Positions 25,509-34,524 are shown, counted from the stretch's first letter. The stretch is DNA of 64,000 nt from G963663775 sp963663775 (GCA_963663775.1 OY760624.1:1302001-1366000); one strand, 5' to 3'. Notes: a model not told the origin generated them from the letters alone. Numbers and translations are program-made.

Positions 25509-26639
25509 ATGGAGAAGTATCAAAGAACATATGCAAGCATCCATTTACATGCAATCAAACGTAATATTGATGCTGTGCGGCAAACTTTGCAGGCACATGT
25601 GAAGCTGATGGCAGTGATTAAGGCAAATGGATATGGGCATGGTGCCGTTGCCGTTGGGCATGCACTGCAAGATGCCGTGGACTATTTTGGCGTTGCCACC
25701 ATAGAAGAAGCCATTGAATTGCGGCAAAACCAAATTACCGTCCCCATTTTGATTCTGGGTTATACGGCACAATCGCAATATGCCGACTTGGTGCAGTATG
25801 ATATTACCCAAACGGTTTATAATCTAGAGATGGCAAAAGCGTTATCGGAATGCGCCGTGCAGCAGCATAAGACGGCAAAAATCCATATCGCATTGGAAAC
25901 CGGCATGCATCGAATTGGCTTTGCGGTGCAGGAAGACAGTGCGGATACAGTGAAAGCGATTTCCCATATGGATGGCTTACTCGTGGAAGGGTTGTTTACC
26001 CACTTCTCTTGTGCAGATGAAGCCGATAAGACCTATTCCGATATGCAGCTGGAAAACTACAAGCAATTTTTGAAGATGCTAGCAGTGCGCAAGATTGACA
26101 TTCCCATCAAGCATATCTGCAACAGCGCAGGCATCATTGACCTGCATGAAAGCCAGTTTGACATGGTGCGCAGCGGCATCATCACCTATGGACTCTATCC
26201 GTCTGATGAGGTACATCAAGCGTGCTTACCAATCGAGCCTGCATTGGAATGGAAAGCGCATGTTATCAATGTGTCCGAAGCGGACGAAAATTGTGGCGTC
26301 AGTTATGGAAAAACATTCATCACAACCGGCAAAACCAAGATTGCAACGGTTTCTGTCGGCTATGCGGATGGCTATATGAGAGCCTTATCGTCCAAAGGCA
26401 GGGTGCTCATTCATGGCGAATATGCGCCGATTATCGGCAGAATCTGCATGGACCAAATGATGGTGGATGTGACCCATATCAAGAATGTGAAAATTGAAGA
26501 CGAAGTGACGCTAGTTGGCAAAGACGGCGAAAATGTGCTCACGATGGAAGAAGTTGCGGAAACGGCAGGCAGCTTCAATTATGAATTTGCCTGTGGCATT
26601 GGAAACCGTGTGAAGCGTGTGTATATCGATGGGGAATAG
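25509..26639 (+). CDS. alr: Alanine racemase
   Basis: 376 residues, PLP fold type III. The PLP Lys is in AVIKANGYGHGA (about residue 38), CNSAGIIDL and DMVRSGIITYGLYP follow, the second catalytic Tyr is in GVSYGKTF, and GRICMDQMMVD and ACGIGNRVKRVY close the C-terminal domain. It interconverts L- and D-alanine; the position inside a D-glutamate/5-oxoproline operon suggests it supplies D-alanine to Dat rather than to the cell wall. Confidence 0.93.
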   Translation: MEKYQRTYASIHLHAIKRNIDAVRQTLQAHVKLMAVIKANGYGHGAVAVGHALQDAVDYFGVATIEEAIELRQNQITVPILILGYTAQSQYADLVQYDITQTVYNLEMAKALSECAVQQHKTAKIHIALETGMHRIGFAVQEDSADTVKAISHMDGLLVEGLFTHFSCADEADKTYSDMQLENYKQFLKMLAVRKIDIPIKHICNSAGIIDLHESQFDMVRSGIITYGLYPSDEVHQACLPIEPALEWKAHVINVSEADENCGVSYGKTFITTGKTKIATVSVGYADGYMRALSSKGRVLIHGEYAPIIGRICMDQMMVDVTHIKNVKIEDEVTLVGKDGENVLTMEEVAETAGSFNYEFACGIGNRVKRVYIDGE

Positions 26640-26653
26640 AAGGGGGTGTCAAC

Positions 26654-27367
26654 TTGGGCGATACAGAATTTCATATTGCACAGACCAGTGAATGCTCTGC
26701 GCTTATTTCCTTTGCAGAGGAAATCAGCGAGCGGGTGAATCAAAAAGTCAGAATTTTGTGCGATTACTTCGAAGAACATTCCTTTGACGGATGGATAGAA
26801 TGCGTGCCGTATTTCAACAGCGTTGGCATCCGCTACAATCCTATGCGGGTGAATCACCCTACGCCTTATGAAGCGGTAAAAGCACAATTGGAAGAAGTTT
26901 TAGAAAAACTGGATTTCGATTGCGCATATGAAGCGCATATTGTGGAAATTCCTGTTTGCTATGGCGGTGAAGCTGGACCAGACATCGAGCATGTTGCGCA
27001 GGTGCATCAGCTGACAGTGGAAGAAGTCATTGCACTGCACACACAGGGGAGCTACTTGGTGTATATGATTGGCTTTGCACCGGGATTCCCCTATTTGGGT
27101 GGACTTTCAGAGAAATTGCACACCCCAAGGCGGGAAACCCCCAGAACTGCCATTCCGGCGGGCTCGGTCGGGATTGCAGGCATGCAGACAGGGGTATATC
27201 CGATTGAAACCCCCGGCGGGTGGCAGATTATCGGCAGAACACCGCTCCAGTTGTTTGACTGGAACAGTGAGGCAAAGACCCTGCTGAAATGCGGCGATAT
27301 TGCCAAATTTTATCCCATTTCATATGCGGAATACCAGAGATTAAAGGAAACAAAGTCATGCGTATAA
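26654..27367 (+). CDS. pxpB: 5-oxoprolinase subunit B (KipI family)
   Basis: 237 residues with a TTG start behind GGGGGTG. The family core is VYMIGFAPGFPYLGGL followed by TPRR-x-x-PR-x-x-IPAGSVGIAG and GVYPIETPGGWQIIGRTPL. It forms the PxpB/PxpC catalytic pair. Its last ten bases overlap the pxpC start. Confidence 0.93.
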   Translation: MGDTEFHIAQTSECSALISFAEEISERVNQKVRILCDYFEEHSFDGWIECVPYFNSVGIRYNPMRVNHPTPYEAVKAQLEEVLEKLDFDCAYEAHIVEIPVCYGGEAGPDIEHVAQVHQLTVEEVIALHTQGSYLVYMIGFAPGFPYLGGLSEKLHTPRRETPRTAIPAGSVGIAGMQTGVYPIETPGGWQIIGRTPLQLFDWNSEAKTLLKCGDIAKFYPISYAEYQRLKETKSCV

Positions 27368-28359
27368 GCGTTTTAGAAGGGGGGCTTTTCACGACCATAC
27401 AGGATTTGGGGCGTGAAGGCTATCAGAAATATGGCGTGGTGGTCAGCGGTGCAATGGACAGCCAGGCGATGCAGCTTGCCAACCTTGCGGTGGGCAATGC
27501 AGAGCAGGAAGCTGTTCTGGAAATTACGATGATAGGTCCTGTTTTGCAACTCCCCAAGGGCAGTTTGATTGCCATCACAGGCGCGGATATTTCTCCTGCC
27601 ATAGAAGGGCAAACCGTGCCCATGGGCAAAGCAATTTATATCCAGCAAGATTGCACGCTCACCTTTGGGCAATGTGTCCGTGGCTGCAGGGCATATTTCG
27701 CTGTTGCGGGAGGCTTTGACATTCCAAGCGTCATGGGCAGTAAAAGCACCTATTTGCGGGCGAAGATTGGCGGACTGGAGGGCAGGACACTGCAAAAAGG
27801 CGATGTGCTGCCGCTTGGCGAAAAAAGTGAACAGTCTGCTCGCATCGTGAAAAAGTTGCAGGGACAGGGTGCGGCAGGCGTTTTTGCAGGATCTCCGTGG
27901 CAGGTGGAATGTCCTGCGGCAGACCGTGCGGCGGAAACCGTGATACGTGTTTTTGAAGACCAGCAGACCCCGTATGTAACAGCAGACAGTGCACGAGCGT
28001 TCTTTGGAACCGTATTTACGGTAGACGCAAAGTCAGACCGCATGGGGTATCGGCTGAACGGGCCGAAGCTTGCTTTAAACGAAACCATCGAAATGATTTC
28101 CGGAGAGGTATCCTTTGGGACGATTCAGCTGCCGCCGGATGGGAATCCAATTATTCTGATGGCGGACAGAGCAACAGCAGGCGGCTATCCCAAAATCGCA
28201 CACGTCATCGCCTGTGACCTTCCAAAACTTTCGCAGTGTAAACCTGGGGACAAGATTCGATTTGCAAAAAGCACACGCAAAGAGGCAGAGAAAGCATACA
28301 TTCAGCGAGAAAAACACCGAGACGAGCTGAAAAAATCGATAGCACTGGCAAGCTTATGA
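27358..28359 (+). CDS. pxpC: 5-oxoprolinase subunit C (biotin-dependent carboxyltransferase family, KipA)
   Basis: 333 residues. The signature LFTTIQDLGREGYQKYGVVVSGAMD is at residues 9-33 (only part quoted here as GREGYQKYGVVVSGAMD), with YFAVAGGFD and MGSKSTYLRAKIGG next, then SDRMGYRL and PILMADRATAGGYPKI. Overlap with pxpB indicates coupled translation. The biotin carrier and biotin carboxylase genes immediately downstream lack a separate carboxyltransferase, so this protein may act as their partner. Confidence 0.9.
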   Translation: MRISVLEGGLFTTIQDLGREGYQKYGVVVSGAMDSQAMQLANLAVGNAEQEAVLEITMIGPVLQLPKGSLIAITGADISPAIEGQTVPMGKAIYIQQDCTLTFGQCVRGCRAYFAVAGGFDIPSVMGSKSTYLRAKIGGLEGRTLQKGDVLPLGEKSEQSARIVKKLQGQGAAGVFAGSPWQVECPAADRAAETVIRVFEDQQTPYVTADSARAFFGTVFTVDAKSDRMGYRLNGPKLALNETIEMISGEVSFGTIQLPPDGNPIILMADRATAGGYPKIAHVIACDLPKLSQCKPGDKIRFAKSTRKEAEKAYIQREKHRDELKKSIALASL

Positions 28360-28389
28360 AACGAACGCTTGGAGTACGGGGGACTTTAT

Positions 28390-28845
28390 ATGATTCATAT
28401 CAGTGATTTGGAAACTATCATCCATCTTGTGGAAAAGCACAATATTGCACATTTTGAATTTAGTCAGGGCGATAGCAAAGTCGTTTTGAAAAAAGCGGAT
28501 GCGGTGGCAGAGGTGTCTGTAGGGAACAATGACGTTCCACAAACCGCCAGCAAGGCGCAGCCGCAAACAGCAGAAACACTCACACAAGACGCCGCAGAGG
28601 AATTCGCCTATATCAAATCCAGCATGGCAGGCACCGTCTATCTGAAAAAAGAAGAAGACGCAGCGCCACTTGTCAAGCTGCAGGATGTGGTTGAGGCGGA
28701 TACGGTCATTGCCATTGTTGAAGTGATGAAGCTGTTTTATGACGTGCAGGCGGGACTTGCTGGTGAAATTGTGGATGTTTTGGTGCAGGACAAGGAATTT
28801 GTAGAATATGGACAGCCTTTGTTTAAAGTACGGTTAAAGGGGTGA
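28390..28845 (+). CDS. accB: Biotin carboxyl carrier protein (BCCP)
   Basis: 151 residues: an N-terminal helix, an Ala/Gln/Thr-rich linker (about 45-75), and a biotinyl domain with the biotin-attachment Lys in VEVMKLFYDV (about residue 116). It normally serves acetyl-CoA carboxylase, but no accA/accD is present here. Start ATG 28390 follows GGGGGA. Confidence 0.92.
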   Translation: MIHISDLETIIHLVEKHNIAHFEFSQGDSKVVLKKADAVAEVSVGNNDVPQTASKAQPQTAETLTQDAAEEFAYIKSSMAGTVYLKKEEDAAPLVKLQDVVEADTVIAIVEVMKLFYDVQAGLAGEIVDVLVQDKEFVEYGQPLFKVRLKG

Positions 28846-28851
28846 TGCCGG

Positions 28852-30195
28852 ATGTTTCAAAAAATACTGATTGCAAACAGAGGGGAAATAGCGGTTCGCA
28901 TTATCAGAGCCTGCCGTGAAATGGGCATTGCCACGGTTGCAATTTATGCAGAAGCGGACAAGGAATCTCTGCATGTGCGCTTGGCAGACGAAGCCTATTG
29001 CATCGGAAAAGCTACCCCTAAAGACACCTATTTGAATATCCATGCCATCATCAACATTGCGCTGCATACAGGGGCAGAGGCAATCCATCCGGGATATGGA
29101 TTCCTTTCGGAAAGCTGTGCATTTGCACAAGCGTGTGAAGACTTTGAGATTGTGTTTATCGGTCCGGATTATCATATCATCGACCAATTGGGTGATAAAT
29201 CGAATGCGCGGGAAACCATGAAAAATGCAGGTGTTCCGATTGTCCCAGGCACAGACGGCGAAATTGACAATCCGCAGGAAGCCGTCCAAATTGCAGCGCA
29301 AATCGGGTATCCTGTCATTGTGAAAGCCAGCGCAGGCGGCGGCGGGAAAGGTATGCGGGTGGCACGCAATCCCGACGAACTGATTGCAGCCATCAAGCAA
29401 TGCGAGAAGGAAGCAGAGAATTACTTTGGGAATGCTGCCGTGTATTTGGAAAAATATCTGGAGTTCACCCGACATATCGAGGTGCAAATCATTGGTGACC
29501 ATCATGGAAATGTCGTGCATTTGGGGGAGCGAGATTGTTCCATTCAAAGGCGGCATCAAAAGCTAGTGGAGGAATCGCCGTCACCGGCGTTGGATGCTGC
29601 GCTGCGGGAACAGATGGGGCAGGCGGCAGTCAATGCTGCAAAGTCGGTGCAGTACAACAGCGTGGGCACGGTCGAGTTCCTGTTGGATGAACAGCAAAAC
29701 TTCTATTTCATGGAAATGAACACCCGCATTCAGGTGGAGCATGGGGTCACGGAAATGGTCACCGGTGTGGACTTAATCAAAGAACAGATATTGGTGGCAG
29801 ACAAGCAGCCCTTGTCGATTGCCCAAGCGGATGTCAACCTGCATGGCTGTGCCATGGAATGCAGAATCAATGCAGAGAATCCATATCAGGCATTTGCGCC
29901 TTCTCCCGGCACCATCAGCGGCTATATTGCGCCCGGCGGGATTGGGGTGCGCATCGATAGTGCGGCATATTGCGGGTATCGCATCCCCACGTTTTATGAT
30001 TCGATGATTGCCAAAGTTATCGTGTTTGGCAGCAATCGAGAGGAAGCAATGCAGCGGATGAAGCGATGTCTGGATGAATTCCATATTGAAGGAATTCCCA
30101 CAACCGTACCATTTCATAGGGCATTGATGGATAACGAAGTGTTCAAAAGTGGTATATTCAACACCAAGTTTTTGGAGATTCATGAAATTTTATAA
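28852..30195 (+). CDS. accC: Biotin carboxylase
   Basis: 447 residues. It has KILIANRGEIAVRIIRACRE, the ATP-grasp loop KASAGGGGKGMR, FLSE, ERDCSIQRRHQKLVEE-x-PSP, EMNTRIQVEH and a C-terminal RID-like region, all standard for AccC. It carboxylates the biotin on the BCCP encoded six bases upstream using bicarbonate and ATP. Within this operon its likely acceptor system is PxpB/PxpC rather than fatty acid synthesis. Confidence 0.95.
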   Translation: MFQKILIANRGEIAVRIIRACREMGIATVAIYAEADKESLHVRLADEAYCIGKATPKDTYLNIHAIINIALHTGAEAIHPGYGFLSESCAFAQACEDFEIVFIGPDYHIIDQLGDKSNARETMKNAGVPIVPGTDGEIDNPQEAVQIAAQIGYPVIVKASAGGGGKGMRVARNPDELIAAIKQCEKEAENYFGNAAVYLEKYLEFTRHIEVQIIGDHHGNVVHLGERDCSIQRRHQKLVEESPSPALDAALREQMGQAAVNAAKSVQYNSVGTVEFLLDEQQNFYFMEMNTRIQVEHGVTEMVTGVDLIKEQILVADKQPLSIAQADVNLHGCAMECRINAENPYQAFAPSPGTISGYIAPGGIGVRIDSAAYCGYRIPTFYDSMIAKVIVFGSNREEAMQRMKRCLDEFHIEGIPTTVPFHRALMDNEVFKSGIFNTKFLEIHEIL

Positions 30196-30267
30196 AAAAT
30201 TTTAAGAAAACTCTTTACAAATCACTATAAATACCAGTATAGTTATTATATAAATAAAGATAGTTAT

Positions 30268-30327
30268 AAATCTATAATAGTAGGACAATGATGTCGAAGG
30301 TGTTGTTCTGTTGTTATGGATTTTTTT
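30268..30327 (+). ncRNA. Long-stem leader hairpin with conserved GTCGAAGG loop (copy 2)
   Basis: Bases 30268-30288 pair with 30303-30323 over 21 consecutive pairs (five G-T), closing a 14-base loop with GATGTCGAAGG. Seven T follow. It lies in the leader of the sodium/alanine symporter gene and shares loop, stem top (GACAA/TTGT) and stem base (AAATC/GATTT) with copy 1. Confidence 0.75.
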
Positions 30328-30389
30328 ATTATAGTTTTGGGAATCTATAATAAAAAATATAATTAGAAAAAACAGTAGGAGGAAGAAAA

Positions 30390-31850
30390 ATGGAAAAGTT
30401 TACAAACATCCTGTCGCAGATTGACAATGTTGTGTGGGGACCTGTGATGCTGATACTTTTGGTGGGCACAGGCATCTTTCTCACCATTCGGCTGAAGTTT
30501 TTGCCGTGGAGAAATTTGGGATATGCGCTAAAAAGTGTGTTTAGCAAAGAGGCACGCACCAGCAAAAGAGGCAAGGGCGATGTATCCCCGTTTTCAGCAT
30601 TGATGACAGCGCTTGCGGCAACCATAGGCACGGGCAATATCGTAGGTGTTGCAACGGCGATGGTGCTTGGCGGACCGGGCGCATTGGTTTGGATGTGGAT
30701 TTCCGCATGCTTTGGGCTGACCACCAAGTTTGCAGAATGTATGCTTGCTTTAAAATATCGCATCACAAACGAAAATGGTGAAATGTCTGGTGGCCCGATG
30801 TATACCATGAAGCATGCATTTAAAAACAAGAAATTCGGCAACTTTATGGGATTTTTGTTTGCACTGTTTACCGTGTTGGCGTCCTTCGGAATCGGTAATT
30901 TGACACAGGCAAACTCCATCTCCACCGCACTCAATACCACTTTTTCGATTCCGCTGGCGACAACTGGTGTGGTCATCACCGTGCTGGCACTTATCATCAT
31001 TGTGGGCGGCATCAAGAACATCTCCAAGGTATCCGGTGTGGTTGTGCCGGCAATGGCAGCCGTTTACATGGCGGGCGGCTTAATCGTTATTTTGGGTAAT
31101 ATCGGCAACCTGCCTTCTGGTTTGGCTACAATTTTTTCCATGGCATTTAGCACACATGCAGTGGCTGGCGGTGTTGGTGGCACCATTATGGTGAGCATGA
31201 TGCAGTCGCTGAGATGGGGCGTTGCACGTGGTGTATTCTCCAACGAAGCAGGTCTTGGTTCGGCGGCAATCACAGCGGCAGCCGCAACAACCGACCATCC
31301 GGTGCGTCAGGGTTACATCAACATGACGGGTACATTTTTGGATACCATCATTGTTTGCAGCATTACAGGTCTTGCGATTGCAAGCTCCGGCGTACTGGGC
31401 ACGGTAGATGCCGCAGGCGAATTGGTGACCGGCTCTGCGCTTACTATTCTGGCATTTTCCACAGTGTTCGGTAAAATGGGCGGATTTTTCCTTAGCATCG
31501 CCATTGCGCTTTTCGCATTTTCCACGATTATCGGCTGGGAATATCACGGAGAAAAGGCATTTGAATATCTGGTGAAAAAGCCGAAGTACTGCATCATCTA
31601 TCGTATTGTGTTCTCCTTAGTGGCGTTTGTTGGCGCAACCACAACGCTGGAAGTCGTTTGGAGCATCTCTGATATTATGAATGGTCTGATGGCAATTCCA
31701 AACCTCATTTCGCTGTTGGCATTGAGCGGCGTCATCGCAAAAGAAGTCAATGACTTCCAAAAGACCATTCAGCAGGAGAAAGCGGGCAATGCCATGGTCA
31801 TGGCGGCCGTTGCACAAAATGAGGACGAGGAAGAAGAGAAGGCGGGATAA
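30390..31850 (+). CDS. Sodium/alanine symporter (AGCS family)
   Basis: 486 residues with about ten membrane segments. AGCS signatures include the FTIRLKFLP-like start, LAATIGTGNIVGVATA (residues 70-86), FGLTTKFAECMLALKYR, and GVARGVFSNEAGLGSAAI. It imports alanine (or glycine) with Na+. The shared leader hairpin and position after the alr/dat operon make alanine the likely substrate. Confidence 0.94.
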   Translation: MEKFTNILSQIDNVVWGPVMLILLVGTGIFLTIRLKFLPWRNLGYALKSVFSKEARTSKRGKGDVSPFSALMTALAATIGTGNIVGVATAMVLGGPGALVWMWISACFGLTTKFAECMLALKYRITNENGEMSGGPMYTMKHAFKNKKFGNFMGFLFALFTVLASFGIGNLTQANSISTALNTTFSIPLATTGVVITVLALIIIVGGIKNISKVSGVVVPAMAAVYMAGGLIVILGNIGNLPSGLATIFSMAFSTHAVAGGVGGTIMVSMMQSLRWGVARGVFSNEAGLGSAAITAAAATTDHPVRQGYINMTGTFLDTIIVCSITGLAIASSGVLGTVDAAGELVTGSALTILAFSTVFGKMGGFFLSIAIALFAFSTIIGWEYHGEKAFEYLVKKPKYCIIYRIVFSLVAFVGATTTLEVVWSISDIMNGLMAIPNLISLLALSGVIAKEVNDFQKTIQQEKAGNAMVMAAVAQNEDEEEEKAG

Positions 31851-31958
31851 GGGGTTTTACACCAAGGCATCCAGAACGGGTGTATCGCTTCTGAAGCGAT
31901 TACAGAAGTCATTTGCAGTACAGAAGCATCCACTTGTTATATTCATCTAAATTGGTTA

Positions 31959-32001
31959 TTCCCCCTCTTGTTTTCTTTGGAAAATCGGAGGGGGAATTTT
32001 T
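31959..32001 (+). terminator. Terminator of the symporter gene
   Basis: TTCCCCCTC and GAGGGGGAA form a perfect 9-base stem followed by five T. Confidence 0.85.
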
Positions 32002-32022
32002 CGGTTGCAGCAGAGTTTTTTC

Positions 32023-32052
32023 TTGACTTTTCCTGTTTTCATAGGATATAAT
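32023..32052 (+). promoter_or_regulatory. Promoter of the DUF2798-like gene
   Basis: TTGACT and TATAAT are spaced by 18 bases. The 303-base gap upstream of this gene holds only a terminator, this promoter and a leader hairpin. Confidence 0.75.
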
Positions 32053-32086
32053 ACAAAAGAAAATATTGGGTGCGTATAATGGTTCA

Positions 32087-32124
32087 GCACGAAACTATGA
32101 GAGTAGTTTCGTGCTTTCTTTTTT
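32087..32124 (+). terminator. Leader terminator before the DUF2798-like gene
   Basis: GCACGAAACTA and TAGTTTCGTGC form a perfect 11-base stem followed by TTTCTTTTTT, 35 bases after the promoter and before the gene. An attenuator is likely. Confidence 0.75.
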
Positions 32125-32154
32125 ACGCTGCAACAAAAATGGAGGAAAAAAACG

Positions 32155-32655
32155 ATGGAATTTCATCAAAAGCTTCCCCGCAACAAAAAAGAGTTTTTGC
32201 TGTTTATGGGTGTCATCTCTGTGCTGTCCGTCAATATGATTGCCCCACTGATTACCTGCTTTGAAGTGGGGTTTCATTGGCGCACTTGGGCAGATACGCT
32301 ACACGTCATTCCCTATCTCTGGCTGGCGATTATTGCACTGGTGCTGCTTACAGCTAGACCAGCAGAATGGATGACGGCACAAATTGTGAAGCACGATGAC
32401 AGTTTTGGGGCACAGATTACGATACATATTTTGTGTACTGTTTTGCTCATGTCAATGTTCTTGACGGTTATCGGTACTTGGATTGGCAGTCACCATGTCA
32501 GTACGGATGCTATTCGTCTGTTCTTCTACAAATGGCCACGTAATTTTTCCATTTCATTCTTTGTAGAGGCATGTATTGCACAGCCAATTGCACGCAGTAT
32601 CATGAAAAATCTACATGGGTATCAGGACATGAGAGCGGAGCGCACGGCACGATGA
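32155..32655 (+). CDS. Small integral membrane protein (DUF2798-like)
   Basis: 166 residues with four predicted membrane segments (about residues 17-36, 52-70, 85-107, 125-145). The opening LPRNKKEFLLFMGVISVLSVNMIAP resembles DUF2798 proteins (quoted start: LPRNKKEFLLFMGVIS). No function is known for the family. GGAGG precedes the ATG by nine bases. It is a single-gene unit behind a terminator-containing leader. Confidence 0.75.
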   Translation: MEFHQKLPRNKKEFLLFMGVISVLSVNMIAPLITCFEVGFHWRTWADTLHVIPYLWLAIIALVLLTARPAEWMTAQIVKHDDSFGAQITIHILCTVLLMSMFLTVIGTWIGSHHVSTDAIRLFFYKWPRNFSISFFVEACIAQPIARSIMKNLHGYQDMRAERTAR

Positions 32656-32661
32656 TTGTGC

Positions 32662-32690
32662 TTGACGAGAGCAGACATGGGGCGTACACT
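32662..32690 (+). promoter_or_regulatory. Promoter of the prolyl-tRNA editing gene
   Basis: TTGACG and TACACT are spaced by 17 bases, starting directly after the upstream stop codon. Confidence 0.72.
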
Positions 32691-32716
32691 AAACATAAAA
32701 ACAAAGGAGTTCTATC

Positions 32717-33271
32717 ATGTCTGCATTTTATCTTGACCCGATGCTTTACAATGGCCGCCCGACACAGAGCCATGGCCGATTGCCGGTAGAAACAGCATCC
32801 TATGACCTGCTTGACCGCTTGGATGTACGATTTGTTCGCCTTGACCATGACCCAACCCCATCGATTGAGGCATGTGAAGCGGTCGAATCACGACTTGGCA
32901 TTGAAATTTGCAAGAATTTATTTCTCTGTAATCGGCAAAAAACACAGTTTTATCTGCTGATGATGCCCGGTCGCAAGCCTTTTCGCACCAAAGAATTGTC
33001 TGCGCAAATCGGCTCTGCGCGGTTGTCTTTTGCAGACGAAACATTTATGCAGGCGTTTTTGCACATCACCCCGGGTTCGGTCAGTGTGTTGGGGCTGCTG
33101 CATGATACGCAGAATCGTGTACAGCTGCTGATTGACCAAGATGTAACCGCACAGGAATTTTTCGGTTGTCATCCTTGCATCAATACCGCCAGTTTAAAAA
33201 TTGCAGTGCCTGACCTTTTGCAGAAGCTTTTGCCTGCCATGCAGCATGCGCCGATTTTTGTATCGTTATAA
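32717..33271 (+). CDS. YbaK/ProX-type aminoacyl-tRNA deacylase
   Basis: 184 residues of the YbaK/ProRS-associated editing domain family. The region FVRLDHDPTPSIEACEAVE, the Lys-containing NLFLCNRQKTQFYLLMMPGRKPF, and late GSVSVLGLLHD and CHPCINTASLKI are typical of stand-alone ProXp proteins. It hydrolyses mischarged tRNA (usually Ala-tRNA-Pro). AAAGGAG precedes ATG 32717. Confidence 0.9.
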   Translation: MSAFYLDPMLYNGRPTQSHGRLPVETASYDLLDRLDVRFVRLDHDPTPSIEACEAVESRLGIEICKNLFLCNRQKTQFYLLMMPGRKPFRTKELSAQIGSARLSFADETFMQAFLHITPGSVSVLGLLHDTQNRVQLLIDQDVTAQEFFGCHPCINTASLKIAVPDLLQKLLPAMQHAPIFVSL

Positions 33272-33284
33272 TACGTAGAACGTC

Positions 33285-33323
33285 AAAAACCCCCATTCTA
33301 TTTTGGATAGGATGGGGGTTTTT
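33285..33323. terminator. Bidirectional terminator
   Basis: AAAAACCCCCAT and ATGGGGGTTTTT form a perfect 12-base stem between convergent genes. Confidence 0.9.
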
Positions 33324-33377
33324 CTGTCATGCGGTAACGGGAAAGCACAGTATGCGCCTTGCCTGTCATAAAGTCGC

Positions 33378-34424
33378 TTACAGATCCAAATTTTCAGAGC
33401 AGATGATGGAAATGGGACTGCTGGTTTGCTCAGGTGAAACTGGTTTCCCTTTTTGCAGCAAGTCACGCAGGAGGATGAGCGGATGATAACCTTGGCCGAA
33501 GAGGTCTTGCGAAATGGTGAAATCGATGTTGCCTTGGCGCAGCAGGCGTTTGGTGGTTTCTGACACATCGTGTGCAATCACACGAATCAGACCGGTTTTC
33601 CCAAGGGCTTTGATGGCTTCTGCACAGCCAACAACGCTGCGGTTTGCCATATAAACGGCGTCTAAATGCGGGTTGCGTGTCAGTGTGTCCTGCACCCGCC
33701 GATAGGTCATCATGTAATCGTTGTAGGTTTCCGCAACAATCAATTGTTCGTTTTGAAAGCCAAGCTCCCGCATGCGTGTGCAAAAGCCTTCCAAGCGCTT
33801 GCGGTGTCCGTAAAACTCCAGATTACCGGCCATTGCCAGAATCAGCGCATGCGGAGAAACGCATTTGCTCATCAGTTCGCCTGCAATGCGTCCGCTCTTA
33901 TCATAATCCTGTCCGATGAAGCCAAGGCGGCGGCTATTTGGCAAATCGGAATTGAACGTGATGACAGGGATTCCTTGGTCGGCAAGCCAGTCAATTTTTT
34001 GCTCAATTAAGAAGTCATTGACCGCACAAATCGCAATCCCTTTCACTTCTTCCTGCAGCAATTCATCCAATAGCTCCAGCGTTTCAGCAGGCACTTCGGT
34101 GCGGCATTCCCGCACCGCCACTTGAATGCCGAATTCCTGCAATTCAGCACGAGCCGCCTCGATGCCACGTGTAATTTCGGATTTAAAATGCCCTGTCCAA
34201 TTGGGGAGCAGCACACCCAGACGCAGCGGCATATAGTCGGAATCGCTCAACGTAAGATGATGCAGCGTGCGTGGCGGCAAATAGCCAACGGCTTGGATTG
34301 CCTCCAGCACACGTGTGCGTACGGTATCTTTGACATAAGAACGGTTGTTGATGACACGGTCAACGGTGCCGCGGGAAACGCCTGCGTGGTCAGCAACCAT
34401 TTGAATGGTAGGACGTTTGGACAT
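33378..34424 (-). CDS. LacI family transcriptional regulator (sugar operon repressor 1)
   Basis: 348 residues. The N-terminal LacI HTH (residues 3-50: TIQMVADHAGVSRGTVDRVINNR) is followed by a periplasmic-binding-like sensor domain (about 65-340). ATG 34424 follows AAAGGAACG. It is divergent from the sugar ABC transporter operon and probably represses it and itself until the sugar binds. GTVDRVINNR in place of the usual ATVSRVLNN is shared with the second LacI-type gene at 55807. Confidence 0.92.
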   Translation of the reverse strand: MSKRPTIQMVADHAGVSRGTVDRVINNRSYVKDTVRTRVLEAIQAVGYLPPRTLHHLTLSDSDYMPLRLGVLLPNWTGHFKSEITRGIEAARAELQEFGIQVAVRECRTEVPAETLELLDELLQEEVKGIAICAVNDFLIEQKIDWLADQGIPVITFNSDLPNSRRLGFIGQDYDKSGRIAGELMSKCVSPHALILAMAGNLEFYGHRKRLEGFCTRMRELGFQNEQLIVAETYNDYMMTYRRVQDTLTRNPHLDAVYMANRSVVGCAEAIKALGKTGLIRVIAHDVSETTKRLLRQGNIDFTISQDLFGQGYHPLILLRDLLQKGKPVSPEQTSSPISIICSENLDL

Positions 34425-34479
34425 AGTGTTTCGTTCCTTTCTGGACGTATATTCTCTGTAAATAGTATAGCACACCTTC

Positions 34480-34524
34480 TGTGCTTTGCACATATATTTA
34501 TAATGCACAGAAAATGTGTGCATT
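34480..34524. promoter_or_regulatory. Candidate LacI-type operators near the regulator gene
   Basis: Two palindromes built from TGTGC/GCACA half-sites: TGTGCTTTGCACA (34480-34492) and AATGCACA...TGTGCATT (34502-34509 with 34517-34524). They lie upstream of the LacI-type start codon. Confidence 0.45.
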
